Below the pieces are notes generated by a model that saw nothing but the letters and a program-made list of their open reading frames with translations, did no database searches and was not told the origin of the DNA. This document shows positions 42,837-52,170 of a stretch of DNA of 64,000 nt, piece by piece. Source of the stretch: Barnesiella sp. (lineage in GTDB: Bacteria; Bacteroidota; Bacteroidia; Bacteroidales; Muribaculaceae); the NCBI GenBank assembly GCA_014800945.1, contig JAAVFD010000006.1, positions 25,508 through 89,507 of the forward strand. The letters run 5' to 3'. The position numbers and the translations under genes are program-made. Every line of letters begins with the position of its first letter. Position 1 is the stretch's first letter.

Positions 42837-43768
42837 AGGTGTGAGAGCTGTTCCTGTGCCTTGTCACCAAACATTTGGTTGAACTTCTCGCGTGTGCGTT
42901 TCCAGCGGCGGTGACTCCAAAGCCAGTACTGAGGAGCTTCTATGATGTTCTGTTCAAGCAGACGGAAATATTCCTTAGTCGGATCAAAAATAGGATCGTC
43001 CTGAATTGTTTCAGTGATTGGGATGAGTTTCAGGTGGTAGTATCCACGCTTGGGGCGAGACATGTGACCGTAAAAAACATCAGCATCAAGTATTCTTGAA
43101 ATACGTTCCGGTCCGGTGAAAACCGGGGTGTCATGGTTCAGAAAATCCACAAATAAGTGAATATTAAGACTCGGAACCTGATCGGCGATGTATCCCACAA
43201 CTGTCGGTATGCCCTTCCGCTTGTATTTCATGAGAACCTTGAAAATGTCGCGCTGCGGCACATTCTCGGCATGGAATCTTGTGCGCAATTTGTCGAAAAA
43301 CTTATCAGAACCGGCATTTCTGAGCGGATGATATACCTGAACGGGCACGCCATAGCCTGCAAGGAAAACGGGTAATGAGCTAATCCATTCCCAGTTGCAA
43401 TAGTGTCCGAGCATCACCGAGCAGTTTCGCCCGTTTTTCATGGAGTTATCAATTAATTCTATGCCTTCAACCGTAAGATGCTTGCGGATATATCCGGATG
43501 ACATGAAATAGAGTTTTATTGTCTCAACAAAGTAATCGCACAAAAACCGGTAGAACTTACGGGCAATGGATTTTAATTCCTTCTCACTCTTTTCCGGAAA
43601 AGATGACGAAAGGTTTGACATCACTATTCTGACACGGTATCTGACAATATATCGTGCGGTAAAGGCGAGAGCATCAGAAATTATATATAGCACACGGAGT
43701 GGGAGCAGCGAAAGGGTTCCGCAAACTATATTGAGTGCCCGGTAGGTTATTTTTTCGCTTAATTTCAT
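42833..43768 (-). CDS. lpxL: Lipid A biosynthesis acyltransferase (LpxL/HtrB family)
   Basis: 311 residues. One N-terminal hydrophobic segment and the catalytic HX4E motif in GHYCNWEW, followed by VQVYHPLRNAGSDKFFDKLR. The family adds a secondary acyl chain to lipid A using acyl-ACP at the inner membrane. It sits next to the acpP-fabF genes and the glycan locus, both fitting. Bacteroidales lipid A is usually penta-acylated, consistent with a single such enzyme. Confidence 0.9.
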   Translation of the reverse strand: MKLSEKITYRALNIVCGTLSLLPLRVLYIISDALAFTARYIVRYRVRIVMSNLSSSFPEKSEKELKSIARKFYRFLCDYFVETIKLYFMSSGYIRKHLTVEGIELIDNSMKNGRNCSVMLGHYCNWEWISSLPVFLAGYGVPVQVYHPLRNAGSDKFFDKLRTRFHAENVPQRDIFKVLMKYKRKGIPTVVGYIADQVPSLNIHLFVDFLNHDTPVFTGPERISRILDADVFYGHMSRPKRGYYHLKLIPITETIQDDPIFDPTKEYFRLLEQNIIEAPQYWLWSHRRWKRTREKFNQMFGDKAQEQLSHL

Positions 43769-43789
43769 GCCGGTAAAAATGTAAAAGAA

Positions 43790-43831
43790 ACAGCGGAGCC
43801 TGCGGCGTAAAAGTGCCTCAAACTCCGCTGT
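43790..43831 (-). terminator. Terminator hairpin after fabF
   Basis: ACAGCGGAG/CTCCGCTGT, a 9-bp stem with a 24-nt loop, followed on the minus strand by TTCTTTTAC. Confidence 0.6.
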
Positions 43832-43848
43832 AAAAGTATGGTATCCGA

Positions 43849-45114
43849 TTATTCCTCGTATTTCTTCACAATCACAGTGGCGTTGTGACCGCCGAAGCCA
43901 AATGCGTTGCTGAGCGCAGCTCTGACATCGCGTTTCTGAGCTTTATTGAAAGTGAAGTTGAGCGAATAGTCGATATTCTCATCTTCATCTCCCTCCTCAT
44001 GGTTGATGGTGGGAGGTATGATTCCTTCTTCAACAGCTTTAATGCTGAAAAGAGCCTCCATAGCACCGGTAGCACCGAGAAGGTGTCCGGTCATTGATTT
44101 GGTAGAGCTGATGTTGAGCTTGTAAGCCGCGTCACCGAAAAGTTCAACGATAGCTTTGATTTCGCTTACGTCTCCAACCGGGGTTGAAGTGCCGTGAACA
44201 TTGATGTAGTCAATGTCGGCGGGCTTCATACCGGCATCGTCAAGAGCAGCCTGCATTGAGAGCTTTGCTCCGAGTCCGTCGGGGTGTGTTGCGGTTAGAT
44301 GGTAAGCGTCAGCGCTCATGCCTCCGCCTGCAATTTCAGCATAAATTTTAGCACCTCTTGCTTTAGCGTGCTCAAGTTCTTCAAGAATGAGCACCGCGCT
44401 ACCTTCTCCCATAACGAATCCGTCGCGGCTCTTGCTGAAGGGTCTTGAAGCGGTTTCGGGGCTGTCGTTTCTTGTAGATAGTGCATGCATAGAGTTGAAG
44501 CCACCCACACCGGCGGGGAATATAGCAGCTTCAGCACCACCGGTGATGAATGCGTCAGCTTTTCCGAGACGGATAAGGTTGAATGCGTCAATAATAGCAT
44601 TGTTTGAAGAAGCGCAAGCGGAAACCACTCCGTAGTTGGGACCGTGGTAGCCATATTCCATAGAAATGTGACCGCTTGCAATGTCGGCGATCATCTTAGG
44701 AATGAAGAAGGGGTTGTATTTGGGGCCGTTTGCCTCATTGAGGGCATAATAGCCGGCTTCCTCCTCAAAAGTGTGCAGACCTCCAATTCCGGCTGCAACA
44801 ATCACTCCCACTCTGTCGCGGTTGAGGTTGGGTGCCTCCTCGAGTTTGCTGTCTTCCACTGCCTGACGGGCAGCAACGAGTGCATACTGAGCGTAAAGGT
44901 CAAGCTGTCTTAATTTCTTGCGGTCAATGTGGTCAGCGGCATTGAAGCCCTTCACTTCGCAAGCGAACTGTGTCTTGAACTTTGAGGCGTCAAAATGTGT
45001 GATAGGTCCGGCTCCGCTTTTGCCTTCCACTGCAGCAGCCCAAGTAGCGGGCACATCATTGCCGAGCGGTGTTATAGCGCCGAGCCCGGTCACTACTACT
45101 CTCTTTAATTCCAT
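43849..45114 (-). CDS. fabF: 3-oxoacyl-ACP synthase II
   Basis: 421 residues, full length. Catalytic Cys in VSACASSNNA, His in NVHGTSTPVGD and His in KSMTGHLLGATGA are all present. It extends acyl-ACP chains by two carbons. It follows acpP by 101 bp in the same direction, the common acpP-fabF order. Confidence 0.97.
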   Translation of the reverse strand: MELKRVVVTGLGAITPLGNDVPATWAAAVEGKSGAGPITHFDASKFKTQFACEVKGFNAADHIDRKKLRQLDLYAQYALVAARQAVEDSKLEEAPNLNRDRVGVIVAAGIGGLHTFEEEAGYYALNEANGPKYNPFFIPKMIADIASGHISMEYGYHGPNYGVVSACASSNNAIIDAFNLIRLGKADAFITGGAEAAIFPAGVGGFNSMHALSTRNDSPETASRPFSKSRDGFVMGEGSAVLILEELEHAKARGAKIYAEIAGGGMSADAYHLTATHPDGLGAKLSMQAALDDAGMKPADIDYINVHGTSTPVGDVSEIKAIVELFGDAAYKLNISSTKSMTGHLLGATGAMEALFSIKAVEEGIIPPTINHEEGDEDENIDYSLNFTFNKAQKRDVRAALSNAFGFGGHNATVIVKKYEE

Positions 45115-45215
45115 TCTATTGTGTAGGGTGAATAAAAATCGGTTGTTAATAATAAAAGGAAGCCGACATGCCGACTCTATTCAAGCCGGAATGCCGGTTT
45201 TTGAGGTATCGGAAA

Positions 45216-45455
45216 TTAGTTGTTTGCAGCTTCGATAAATGCGATAGCGTCAGCTACAGTAGCGATTTTCTGAGCTTCTTCGTCGGGAATTGTGATACCG
45301 AATTCCTTTTCAAACTCCATGATGAGCTCAACAGTGTCAAGGCTGTCAGCGCCAAGATCCTGAGTGAAGTTTGCAGTTTCAGTTACTTCGTTTTCATCTA
45401 CGCCGAGCTTGTCAACGATGATAGCTTTTACGCGATTTGCTGTTTCTTGTGACAT
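45216..45455 (-). CDS. acpP: Acyl carrier protein
   Basis: 79 residues from the ATG at 45455 ([13 protein letters not shown]). The track ORF adds 63 upstream residues of low quality and is not supported. The phosphopantetheine Ser is in [12 protein letters not shown]. The protein is acidic as expected. A CAAAGTAA-type promoter (minus TTACTTTG, 45495-45502) lies 40 bp upstream. Confidence 0.97.
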   Translation of the reverse strand: MSQETANRVKAIIVDKLGVDENEVTETANFTQDLGADSLDTVELIMEFEKEFGITIPDEEAQKIATVADAIAFIEAANN

Positions 45456-45681
45456 TTTTTTGCTTTTTAAATTATTAAATTCAATTTTGCGGTGCAAAGT
45501 AAGTGATTTTCCTTTGATTTTGAAAACTTTTGACCCATAAAGATGTGCCCTGATAAGATTTTTTGTGATTTTGGAGATTATTTTAGGGTAACATTGAACA
45601 AAAAATCGCAAATAACTGTCATATATAATAAGGTGTATGGTCACCCACAGTTATAGATTAACCAATAAAAATAACTTTTAT

Positions 45682-46527
45682 ATGAAAACAAGCACATTAT
45701 TTAATGTAGCGATTGCTTCCGCTGCAGTACTTGCAATTGGTGCCGCCGGATGCTCAAGCACCTCTGAGTCCAAGAATGGCAATGGTGATAAAGGCATAAC
45801 CACAGTTCCGGTTCAGAGCGAATTGCTGAGTATCAGCAAGACTTACCCGGGATACAATGGTGAAGATTCCTGCTCGCTGACTCTTAATGCGGTTATTGAT
45901 TATCCCACAGTCATCGGCAGCAATGATATAGCTCCGCTTCAGGAGGCGATTAAAGACGTGGTATTTAATAATCAGACCGGTGCATCCATTGAGTCGCTGA
46001 TGGATAGCTTTGCCACCGAGGTGCAATCATACGACCTGAATATCAATCCTGAAGTTACCGGTACTCCGGCTAATCTTAGCGAGGTGTACGCCTACTATAC
46101 GGATGTTACACTCAGTCGCACGGAGCTTAACAGCAAGATGATAACCTATCAGCTTGTTGACAGCCGTTATCTCGGAGCGGCACATCCGATGACTTACAGC
46201 CGTGCATTTACTTACGCTTTTGAAGAAAAACAGATGCTCACACTTGAGAATATGTTTAAGCCTGATAAGATGGATGTAGTATTTTCAGCTGTAAATGTTA
46301 CTCTTGCCCAGCAGTATGGAGTGCAGGAGGGCGAGCTACAGTCTGCCGGTTTTTATCAGAACGCGGTGGGAGTGCCAAATCTTGTGAGTGTGCAGAATGA
46401 TATGATTGTATTCCATTACAATCCTTATGACATAGCTCCCCATTCTGCAGGCGCAATAGATGTTGCGGTGTCACCAATAATGGTTAAAGAGGCTCTTACT
46501 CCACTTGCCGAGAAGCTTCTCTTCTAA
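45682..46527 (+). CDS. DUF3298 (RsiV/PdaC-like) lipoprotein
   Basis: 281 residues from the ATG at 45682; earlier track residues do not form a signal. Lipobox LAIGAAGC. The DUF3298 motif RYLGAAHPMTY (usual form GGAHP) is followed by TLENMFKPDKMD. The domain occurs in RsiV, which senses lysozyme, and beside deacetylases, so a cell-envelope or muramidase-binding role is possible. It is a single gene ended by a bidirectional terminator. Confidence 0.8.
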   Translation: MKTSTLFNVAIASAAVLAIGAAGCSSTSESKNGNGDKGITTVPVQSELLSISKTYPGYNGEDSCSLTLNAVIDYPTVIGSNDIAPLQEAIKDVVFNNQTGASIESLMDSFATEVQSYDLNINPEVTGTPANLSEVYAYYTDVTLSRTELNSKMITYQLVDSRYLGAAHPMTYSRAFTYAFEEKQMLTLENMFKPDKMDVVFSAVNVTLAQQYGVQEGELQSAGFYQNAVGVPNLVSVQNDMIVFHYNPYDIAPHSAGAIDVAVSPIMVKEALTPLAEKLLF

Positions 46528-46600
46528 GCGCTGAAGCATTGTGTCGTAATAGACAATCGTAGGCTTTTGGAATCGAGCTTGTCCTCTAACCGATTTTAAT

Positions 46601-46648
46601 ACAAAAAAATAGGCTGTATCGTCGTTTTTTGATACAGCCTATTTTTGT
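46601..46648. terminator. Bidirectional terminator (DUF3298 gene/gltX)
   Basis: AAAAATAGGCTGTATC and GATACAGCCTATTTTT form a perfect 16-bp stem with a T-rich loop between convergent genes. It shares the GGCTGTATC core with the hairpin at 17402. Confidence 0.85.
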
Positions 46649-46660
46649 ATGTTCAGGTTC

Positions 46661-48196
46661 TTATGCCTGCTTGATGTCCCTTATGCCTTTTTCTATTCTT
46701 GAAATAGTGGCTTCCGGACCCATGAGTTCGGTGATGTCAAACATGTGAGGTCCCTTACATTCGCCAACAACTGTGAGGCGGAAGGCGTTCATGACATTGC
46801 CGAGATGATAGCCTTTTGAACTAATCCAGTCAAGGATAACTTTTTCAGCATCCGCACTCTTCCATGACGGGAGGGCTCGCAGCTGCTCTATAAGCTCCTG
46901 CATTATTGCAGGCATATCCTCGCTCCAGCGTTTTTTTACAGCTTTGGGATCGTAGCTTTCCGGCTCCTTGAAGAAGAATCCGGCATGATCCCAGAGTTCG
47001 CTCACAAAATTGATTCTGCCTTTTACCATGCCAACTGCCTTAGAGATATATTCTTCAGAGAAATCGTCCGGGTTAACTCCGTGAGCCTTAAGCACGGGGA
47101 TGAAAAGTTTGGCAAGTTCGGCATCAGGCTTTTCCTGAAGGTATTTGTGGTTGAACCATTTACCCTTTTCAAAGTCAAATTTGGCTCCGCTCTTAGAGCA
47201 GTGGTCAAATGAGAATCCGGCAATGAGCTCGTCCAGTGTCATGATTTCCTTGTCGTCTCCGGGGTTCCATCCGAGTAGTGCAAGGAAGTTGATTACTGCC
47301 TCGGGCAGGTAGCCGCTTTCGCGGTAACCGGCAGAAATGGCTCCGCTCTTCGGGTCGTGCCATTCAAGCGGGAAAACGGGGAATCCGAGTCGGTCACCGT
47401 CACGCTTGCTTAGTTTGCCTTTTCCGTCCGGTTTAAGAAGGAGCGGCAGGTGCACGAATGATGGTGCGGTGTCAGCCCAACCGAATGCTTCGTAAAGGAG
47501 TACATGCAGAGGAGCTGAGGGCAGCCACTCTTCACCGCGAATCACATGGGTCACCTCCATCAGGTGGTCATCAACAATGTTCGCGAGATGGTATGTCGGT
47601 AGCATATCAGCGCTCTTGTACAGCACTTTGTCGTCAAGCACCGATGAGTTTACGGTAACGATTCCTCTTATAAGGTCGTTTACCTGCACCTGTCTGTCCG
47701 GCTCAATCTTGAAGCGGACCACATAGGGGGTGCCGGCATCAAGCAGCTCTTTCGTCTTTTCTTCGCCGAGTGAGAGCGAGTTGCGCATAGACATTCTTGT
47801 AGAAGAGTCATACTGGAAGTTGGGTGTATTTGCGCGGGCCTGCTCCAGCTCTTCCGGGGTGTCAAACGCTATGTATGCTTTTCCGGCATCAAGAAGTTTC
47901 TTGACATATTCGGCATAAATTTCGCGGCGTTCGCTCTGGCGGTACGGTCCGTGAGGCCCACCTTCGCGCACACCTTCATCAAATTTGATGCCAAGCCATG
48001 ACAGTGCCTCGTTGATGTAGTCTTCTGCTCCGGGCACAAATCTTTGCGAGTCTGTGTCTTCAATGCGAAGAATCATGTCGCCGCCGTTCTGACGGGCGAA
48101 AAGGTAGTTGAAAAGGGCAGTGCGCACACCACCTATATGAAGTGGGCCGGTTGGGGACGGTGCAAATCTAACTCTAACTTTGCGGGGCTGTGTCAT
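46661..48196 (-). CDS. gltX: Glutamyl-tRNA synthetase
   Basis: 511 residues from the ATG at 48196 ([15 protein letters not shown]); the track start adds 10 residues. Class I motifs are PLHIGG (HIGH) and KLSKRDG (KMSKS). [10 protein letters not shown] is also typical. It charges tRNA-Glu. Monocistronic, with hairpins on both sides. Confidence 0.97.
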   Translation of the reverse strand: MTQPRKVRVRFAPSPTGPLHIGGVRTALFNYLFARQNGGDMILRIEDTDSQRFVPGAEDYINEALSWLGIKFDEGVREGGPHGPYRQSERREIYAEYVKKLLDAGKAYIAFDTPEELEQARANTPNFQYDSSTRMSMRNSLSLGEEKTKELLDAGTPYVVRFKIEPDRQVQVNDLIRGIVTVNSSVLDDKVLYKSADMLPTYHLANIVDDHLMEVTHVIRGEEWLPSAPLHVLLYEAFGWADTAPSFVHLPLLLKPDGKGKLSKRDGDRLGFPVFPLEWHDPKSGAISAGYRESGYLPEAVINFLALLGWNPGDDKEIMTLDELIAGFSFDHCSKSGAKFDFEKGKWFNHKYLQEKPDAELAKLFIPVLKAHGVNPDDFSEEYISKAVGMVKGRINFVSELWDHAGFFFKEPESYDPKAVKKRWSEDMPAIMQELIEQLRALPSWKSADAEKVILDWISSKGYHLGNVMNAFRLTVVGECKGPHMFDITELMGPEATISRIEKGIRDIKQA

Positions 48197-48280
48197 AGTT
48201 ACTGATTTTTTATTTATATGGTGCAAAATTACTGTTTTTTGCCGATAATATCAAATGGTGAAATATGGAATAGTTATGAC

Positions 48281-48327
48281 AAACCACAGAGGCTGCGTCA
48301 AAAAAATAGACACAGCCTCTGTGGTTT
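48281..48327. terminator. Hairpin between glk and gltX
   Basis: AAACCACAGAGGCTGCGTC and GACACAGCCTCTGTGGTTT form a 19-bp stem with one mismatch. It lies downstream of the ROK kinase gene. No T run follows on the minus strand. Confidence 0.6.
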
Positions 48328-48346
48328 GTTTTTATTGTTTTGTGCC

Positions 48347-49360
48347 TTAGGGAATCGGAGCAGCTGTTGCGGGAGAAGCAAGCGAGGTTGTAGGTGCTTT
48401 CGCCTCCCAGCCGAGAGCGCTTGCGCCGAGAATAGCGGCATCAGCCTCCTTGAGCTCGGAAAGCAGAACTTTGACTTTGCCTTTGTAGATGCTCAGCATA
48501 TTTTTCTCCATGGCATTGATGAGCGGCTTCATGATGAGGTCGCCCGCCTTGGCGAGTCCGCCGAAAAGCACGAATGCTTCGGGTGAAGAGAATGCGGTGA
48601 AGTCAGCGAGAGCTTCTCCAAGAATCTCACCGGTGTATTCAAAAATCTCTTTGGCGAGTTTATCACCAGCCATAGCTGCATCATATACATCCTTGGATGT
48701 GATTGAGTCAGAGGGAATGTCACGAAGAGTAGAGGGCTCTGTGCGGATTTCAAGGAATTCGCGTGCGGTGCGGCTCACGCCGGTAGCGGAACAGTATGTT
48801 TCGAGGCATCCGGCTCTGCCGCAGCCACATAGACGGCCGTTGTTGCGCTTAACAATAACGTGGCCGAGTTCTCCGGCAAATCCATCGTGACCGTAAACAA
48901 GCTGACCGTTGATAACTATGCCGCTGCCCACGCCGGTGCCAAGTGTAATCATAATGAAATCACGGAGACCTCTCGCGGCACCGTAGGTCATTTCGCCGAT
49001 AGCGGCAGCGTTGGCGTCATTTGTGATGGCAACGGGAATTCCGAATTTATCGGAAAGAAGCTGAGCGAAAGGAACCGGGGTAGGCCAGGGTAGATTCACG
49101 CCATCCTCAATCATGCCTGTGAAGTAGTTCGCGTTAGGCGCTCCCACTCCGATGCCTGAAATCTTGCCTTCGGCATCTACCGATTTGATGAGTCGGGTAG
49201 TTTCGTTGTAAAGCTCGTCAATATAGTCATTGATATTGGAGTGCTTGCGGGTTTTGATAGAATCGCTGGCGAGAACTTTGCCTCGTGCGTCCACAATACC
49301 GAATACGGTGTTGGTGCCGCCCATGTCTATGCCAATCACATAGGGTTTGCTGTTTACCAT
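48347..49360 (-). CDS. ROK-family sugar kinase (glucokinase type)
   Basis: 337 residues. ATP site GIDMGGTNTVFGIVD, catalytic region TNDANAAAIGEM, and the ROK zinc motif CGCGRAGCLETYCS. It phosphorylates glucose or an aminosugar; the family is broad, and glucokinase is the best guess for Bacteroidales. The Ala/Pro-rich tail (APTTSLASPATAAPIP) is unusual. Monocistronic. Confidence 0.88.
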   Translation of the reverse strand: MVNSKPYVIGIDMGGTNTVFGIVDARGKVLASDSIKTRKHSNINDYIDELYNETTRLIKSVDAEGKISGIGVGAPNANYFTGMIEDGVNLPWPTPVPFAQLLSDKFGIPVAITNDANAAAIGEMTYGAARGLRDFIMITLGTGVGSGIVINGQLVYGHDGFAGELGHVIVKRNNGRLCGCGRAGCLETYCSATGVSRTAREFLEIRTEPSTLRDIPSDSITSKDVYDAAMAGDKLAKEIFEYTGEILGEALADFTAFSSPEAFVLFGGLAKAGDLIMKPLINAMEKNMLSIYKGKVKVLLSELKEADAAILGASALGWEAKAPTTSLASPATAAPIP

Positions 49361-49538
49361 CTTAGTTTAAGGTTTTTATTGTGTTTGTTTATTGTTAGTT
49401 TTGCGCAAAGTTAAAATAAATAATGTAATTAATGCTTTGTTTTTGATTTTTTTTGTGTGGTGTTCAATAAAAGTGAAAAAGTGCCGTTATTTTTAGTGTT
49501 AAGTAGCGCTGTTGGTGCGTGAAATGGTAATTTTTGCT

Positions 49539-49546
49539 TAACTTTG
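49539..49546 (+). promoter_or_regulatory. -7 element of the C11 peptidase gene, very close to the ATG
   Basis: TAACTTTG fits TAnnTTTG and ends 7 bp before the start codon at 49554, so the transcript would have almost no leader if this is the real promoter. Confidence 0.5.
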
Positions 49547-49553
49547 CATCATT

Positions 49554-50747
49554 ATGAGGAATAAAGTATTCAATTATCTGGTTATATTAAGTGGACTTTT
49601 GTGTGTAGTCCTTTCTTCATGTTCAAAAGATGAGCCGGCTCCAAAGCCTGAGCCTAAATGCACTGTGCTTGTGTATATGGTGGCTGATAATGGGCTCGGC
49701 AGTTCCGGTGTTGCTGTTGATGCGATGAATCTCCGTCAAATGCAGACCGTGGCAGAATCTGGAGCTCTTAATGGGGGGCGGTTGCTTGTGTTCTATGATC
49801 CCTATGAGAACGGGGTGAATCCTGAATTGCTTGAAATTACAGCGGAGGGAACCGTGACACTGAAGTCTTATACAGAGGATGTGTCTTCGCTTGACGCGGA
49901 ATTTATGCGTGGTGTTTTGAATGATGCCAAGGAACTGGCTCCGGCACCAAAAAACTGGCTTGTGCTGTGGAGTCATGGCACCGGATGGAAAGAGACTGCT
50001 GATTCCCGCTCTTCAGAGCCACAGATTTCCGTGAACTCTTTCGGTCAGGATTCGCATCCGGAACGCACTGAAATGAATGTCACGACTCTTGCTTCGGTTC
50101 TCGGAGATGATAAGTATTATGACGTGCTGTATTTTGATTGCTGTTTTATGGGGTGCATCGAGGTTGTTTATGAACTTCGTAATTCGGCAAAAGAAATAGT
50201 GGCATCTGCGGCTGAGCTGCCTATAGAAGGCATGCCTTACAGCACGAATATCCCGGCGATGTTTGCCGATGATGCTACTGCACGGCAGGTGGCGCAGAAT
50301 ACGTTGGATTACTATAAGAGCGATGCCGCATCTAATAATTCATGCACGATTGCGGTTGTGGAAACCGATAAGCTTGATCAGCTTGCTGAAGCATCACGTG
50401 CTATTCAACGAACCGGGGCGGTTGTGCCTTCTACTTATTATGTAGATGCCATAAAACTGTTCCGTAAAAATTTCACAAATTCATACACTTACGATTTCGG
50501 GCATTATTACAATAATATTCCGGTGGAAGATCAGAGCCTGATTGATGACTGGAATGAGAAATATCGCGCGGCTGTGACCTATTTTGGTTCTACTCCGATA
50601 AGTTACGGTCTTGACATGACGGGCTTTACCGGTCTTGGCTCATATATTGTACGCACGGACAGTGATTTATACATAGCTGGCTATATGAATCTGTCCTGGT
50701 ATAAAGATGTTATAAGTGAAAACCCTGAAATTAAGATTCAGAAATGA
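49554..50747 (+). CDS. Clostripain-family (C11) cysteine peptidase lipoprotein
   Basis: 397 residues. Lipobox LLCVVLSSC. The C11 motifs are VLVYMVADNGL, the His in LWSHGTGWKE and the Cys in LYFDCCFMG, followed by VASAAELPIEGMPYS. The family cuts after basic residues; gut Bacteroidetes C11 peptidases (fragipain type) mature toxins or other secreted proteins. It overlaps the MscS gene by 4 bp. A link to leader removal from the RiPPs is not supported, since the GG site is not basic. Confidence 0.87.
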   Translation: MRNKVFNYLVILSGLLCVVLSSCSKDEPAPKPEPKCTVLVYMVADNGLGSSGVAVDAMNLRQMQTVAESGALNGGRLLVFYDPYENGVNPELLEITAEGTVTLKSYTEDVSSLDAEFMRGVLNDAKELAPAPKNWLVLWSHGTGWKETADSRSSEPQISVNSFGQDSHPERTEMNVTTLASVLGDDKYYDVLYFDCCFMGCIEVVYELRNSAKEIVASAAELPIEGMPYSTNIPAMFADDATARQVAQNTLDYYKSDAASNNSCTIAVVETDKLDQLAEASRAIQRTGAVVPSTYYVDAIKLFRKNFTNSYTYDFGHYYNNIPVEDQSLIDDWNEKYRAAVTYFGSTPISYGLDMTGFTGLGSYIVRTDSDLYIAGYMNLSWYKDVISENPEIKIQK

Positions 50748-51868
50748 TGACCCCCCTTTTATTGCAGATTCCTGTGACTGAAGCTGTGGCAGATAGTGTT
50801 GCTACTGTGTCGCAAGATTTAGGAGTATTGAAAAATCTTACTGTTGATGATTTGATAAATCGTCTGGCTAAAGATATAGTGGAATTTGCTATACACTTTG
50901 CTATAGCATTCCTTGTATTTTATATCGGTAAGTTTATAATCAAGCGTATTTATAATGTCACCGGCTCTATCCTTGCAAACAGAAGGGTTGAAACTTCGCT
51001 ATCTACCTTCATTCTCAGTCTTGTAAGAATTGTACTTTATTTTATATTGCTCATTACTGTAATAGGTATTCTGGGCATAAACACCAGTTCTTTCATCGCT
51101 CTCTTTGCTTCGGCAGGTGTTGCTATCGGTATGGCTCTCAGCGGCACCTTGCAGAATTTTGCAGGGGGTGTGCTGATTTTGTTGCTCAAGCCATATAAGA
51201 TTGGGGACTATATTGAGGCGCAGGGATTTGCGGGTACTGTCACTGAAATTCAAATATTTTCAACGCTTATAAGCACTCCGGATAATAAGTCTATCAATAT
51301 TCCTAACGGCTCTCTCAGCACCGGCTCCATAAATAACTGGTCGCTTCGTCCGTACAGGAGGGTGCAGTGGGATGTAGGTATATCTTACGGTGATGATTAC
51401 GACATTGCTGCATCAGCTCTTATGGCTATTCTTGACAGCGAACCGCTGATTATCAGGCCGGGAGTGGAAAAGACTGATAAAGATGAGGCAGACAGGCTTG
51501 ACGCTGAAGCTGAGGCAGCTGAGAAATCAGATATGGAGGCCGGTGGTAAAAAGGGTGGTTGGCTCAAGCGTGTTATTGAACATCAGAAAGAGAAAATGCA
51601 CGAGAGAAATATTCGCCAGGAGGCTGCTGTAAACTCTATCGTGAAGAGCCCGGTAGCTAATCCGAGTGTTGCAATCTCGGCTTTGGCGGATAGTAGCGTG
51701 AATCTGGTGGTGCGTGCATGGGTGCGTACCGGTGACTATTGGACTGTTTATAATCGCGTTATCGAGCGCATCTACAAAGAGTTGCCAAAGAGTGGGGTCT
51801 CTTTCCCTTTCCCGCAGCTGGATGTGCATGTTGTAGATATGCCGCGTCAGTCCGGACCACAGGCATAA
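50744..51868 (+). CDS. MscS-family mechanosensitive channel with charged insertion
   Basis: 374 residues. Membrane helices at about 40-65, 85-110 and the pore helix ASAGVAIGMALSGTLQNFAGGVL. The beta domain follows (IGDYIEAQGFAGTVTEI). Between about 247 and 305 a highly charged stretch (DEADRLDAEAEAAEKSDMEA) interrupts the C-terminal domain, before SVNLVVRAWVRTGDYW. E. coli MscS is 286 residues and lacks it. It protects against osmotic shock. Start overlaps the peptidase stop (ATGA). Confidence 0.9.
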   Translation: MMTPLLLQIPVTEAVADSVATVSQDLGVLKNLTVDDLINRLAKDIVEFAIHFAIAFLVFYIGKFIIKRIYNVTGSILANRRVETSLSTFILSLVRIVLYFILLITVIGILGINTSSFIALFASAGVAIGMALSGTLQNFAGGVLILLLKPYKIGDYIEAQGFAGTVTEIQIFSTLISTPDNKSINIPNGSLSTGSINNWSLRPYRRVQWDVGISYGDDYDIAASALMAILDSEPLIIRPGVEKTDKDEADRLDAEAEAAEKSDMEAGGKKGGWLKRVIEHQKEKMHERNIRQEAAVNSIVKSPVANPSVAISALADSSVNLVVRAWVRTGDYWTVYNRVIERIYKELPKSGVSFPFPQLDVHVVDMPRQSGPQA

Positions 51869-51945
51869 GCGCTGCTTTTTTGTGTAATCTCTGACCCGTT
51901 GCTCGGGTCGGCTCAAAATCGCACTCTAAATAATTCTTAACAACC

Positions 51946-51976
51946 TTGGAGTATTGCAATTCTTTCCTTACTTTTG
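51946..51976 (+). promoter_or_regulatory. Promoter of recJ-recQ
   Basis: TTG (51946-51948), 20 bp and TACTTTTG (51969-51976). The ~190-nt leader that follows holds two hairpins, TGCGGC-GGT-GCCGCA and GGCGC...GCGCC, and no clear gene. Confidence 0.55.
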
Positions 51977-52170
51977 CGATACCATAGGCGTTTACTTGTC
52001 TTTTTGCTCGTATATACGTCCGTGGCAGGCTTTCTGAGTCATTGCGGCGGTGCCGCAGCTTTCTCCTTGCCTCGTCAGCCTCTTTTGGCGCGGATATGAA
52101 ATGCGCCCCGGATGCACTTATTTCTATTGTTTGTGTGTCCTGCCGACAAGATAATAGAAAAAACAACATA

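Noticed and set aside
45456-45644. N-terminal extension of the acyl carrier protein ORF
   Set aside because: ACP is about 78 residues; the extension is basic, AT-rich and crosses the likely promoter.
49554-50747. C11 peptidase as the RiPP leader protease
   Set aside because: C11 enzymes cut after Arg or Lys, the leader ends in Gly-Gly, and the gene is 35 kb away.
52042-52170. N-terminal extension of RecJ in the ORF track
   Set aside because: It reads through leader hairpins downstream of the promoter; the family starts near the ATG at 52171.
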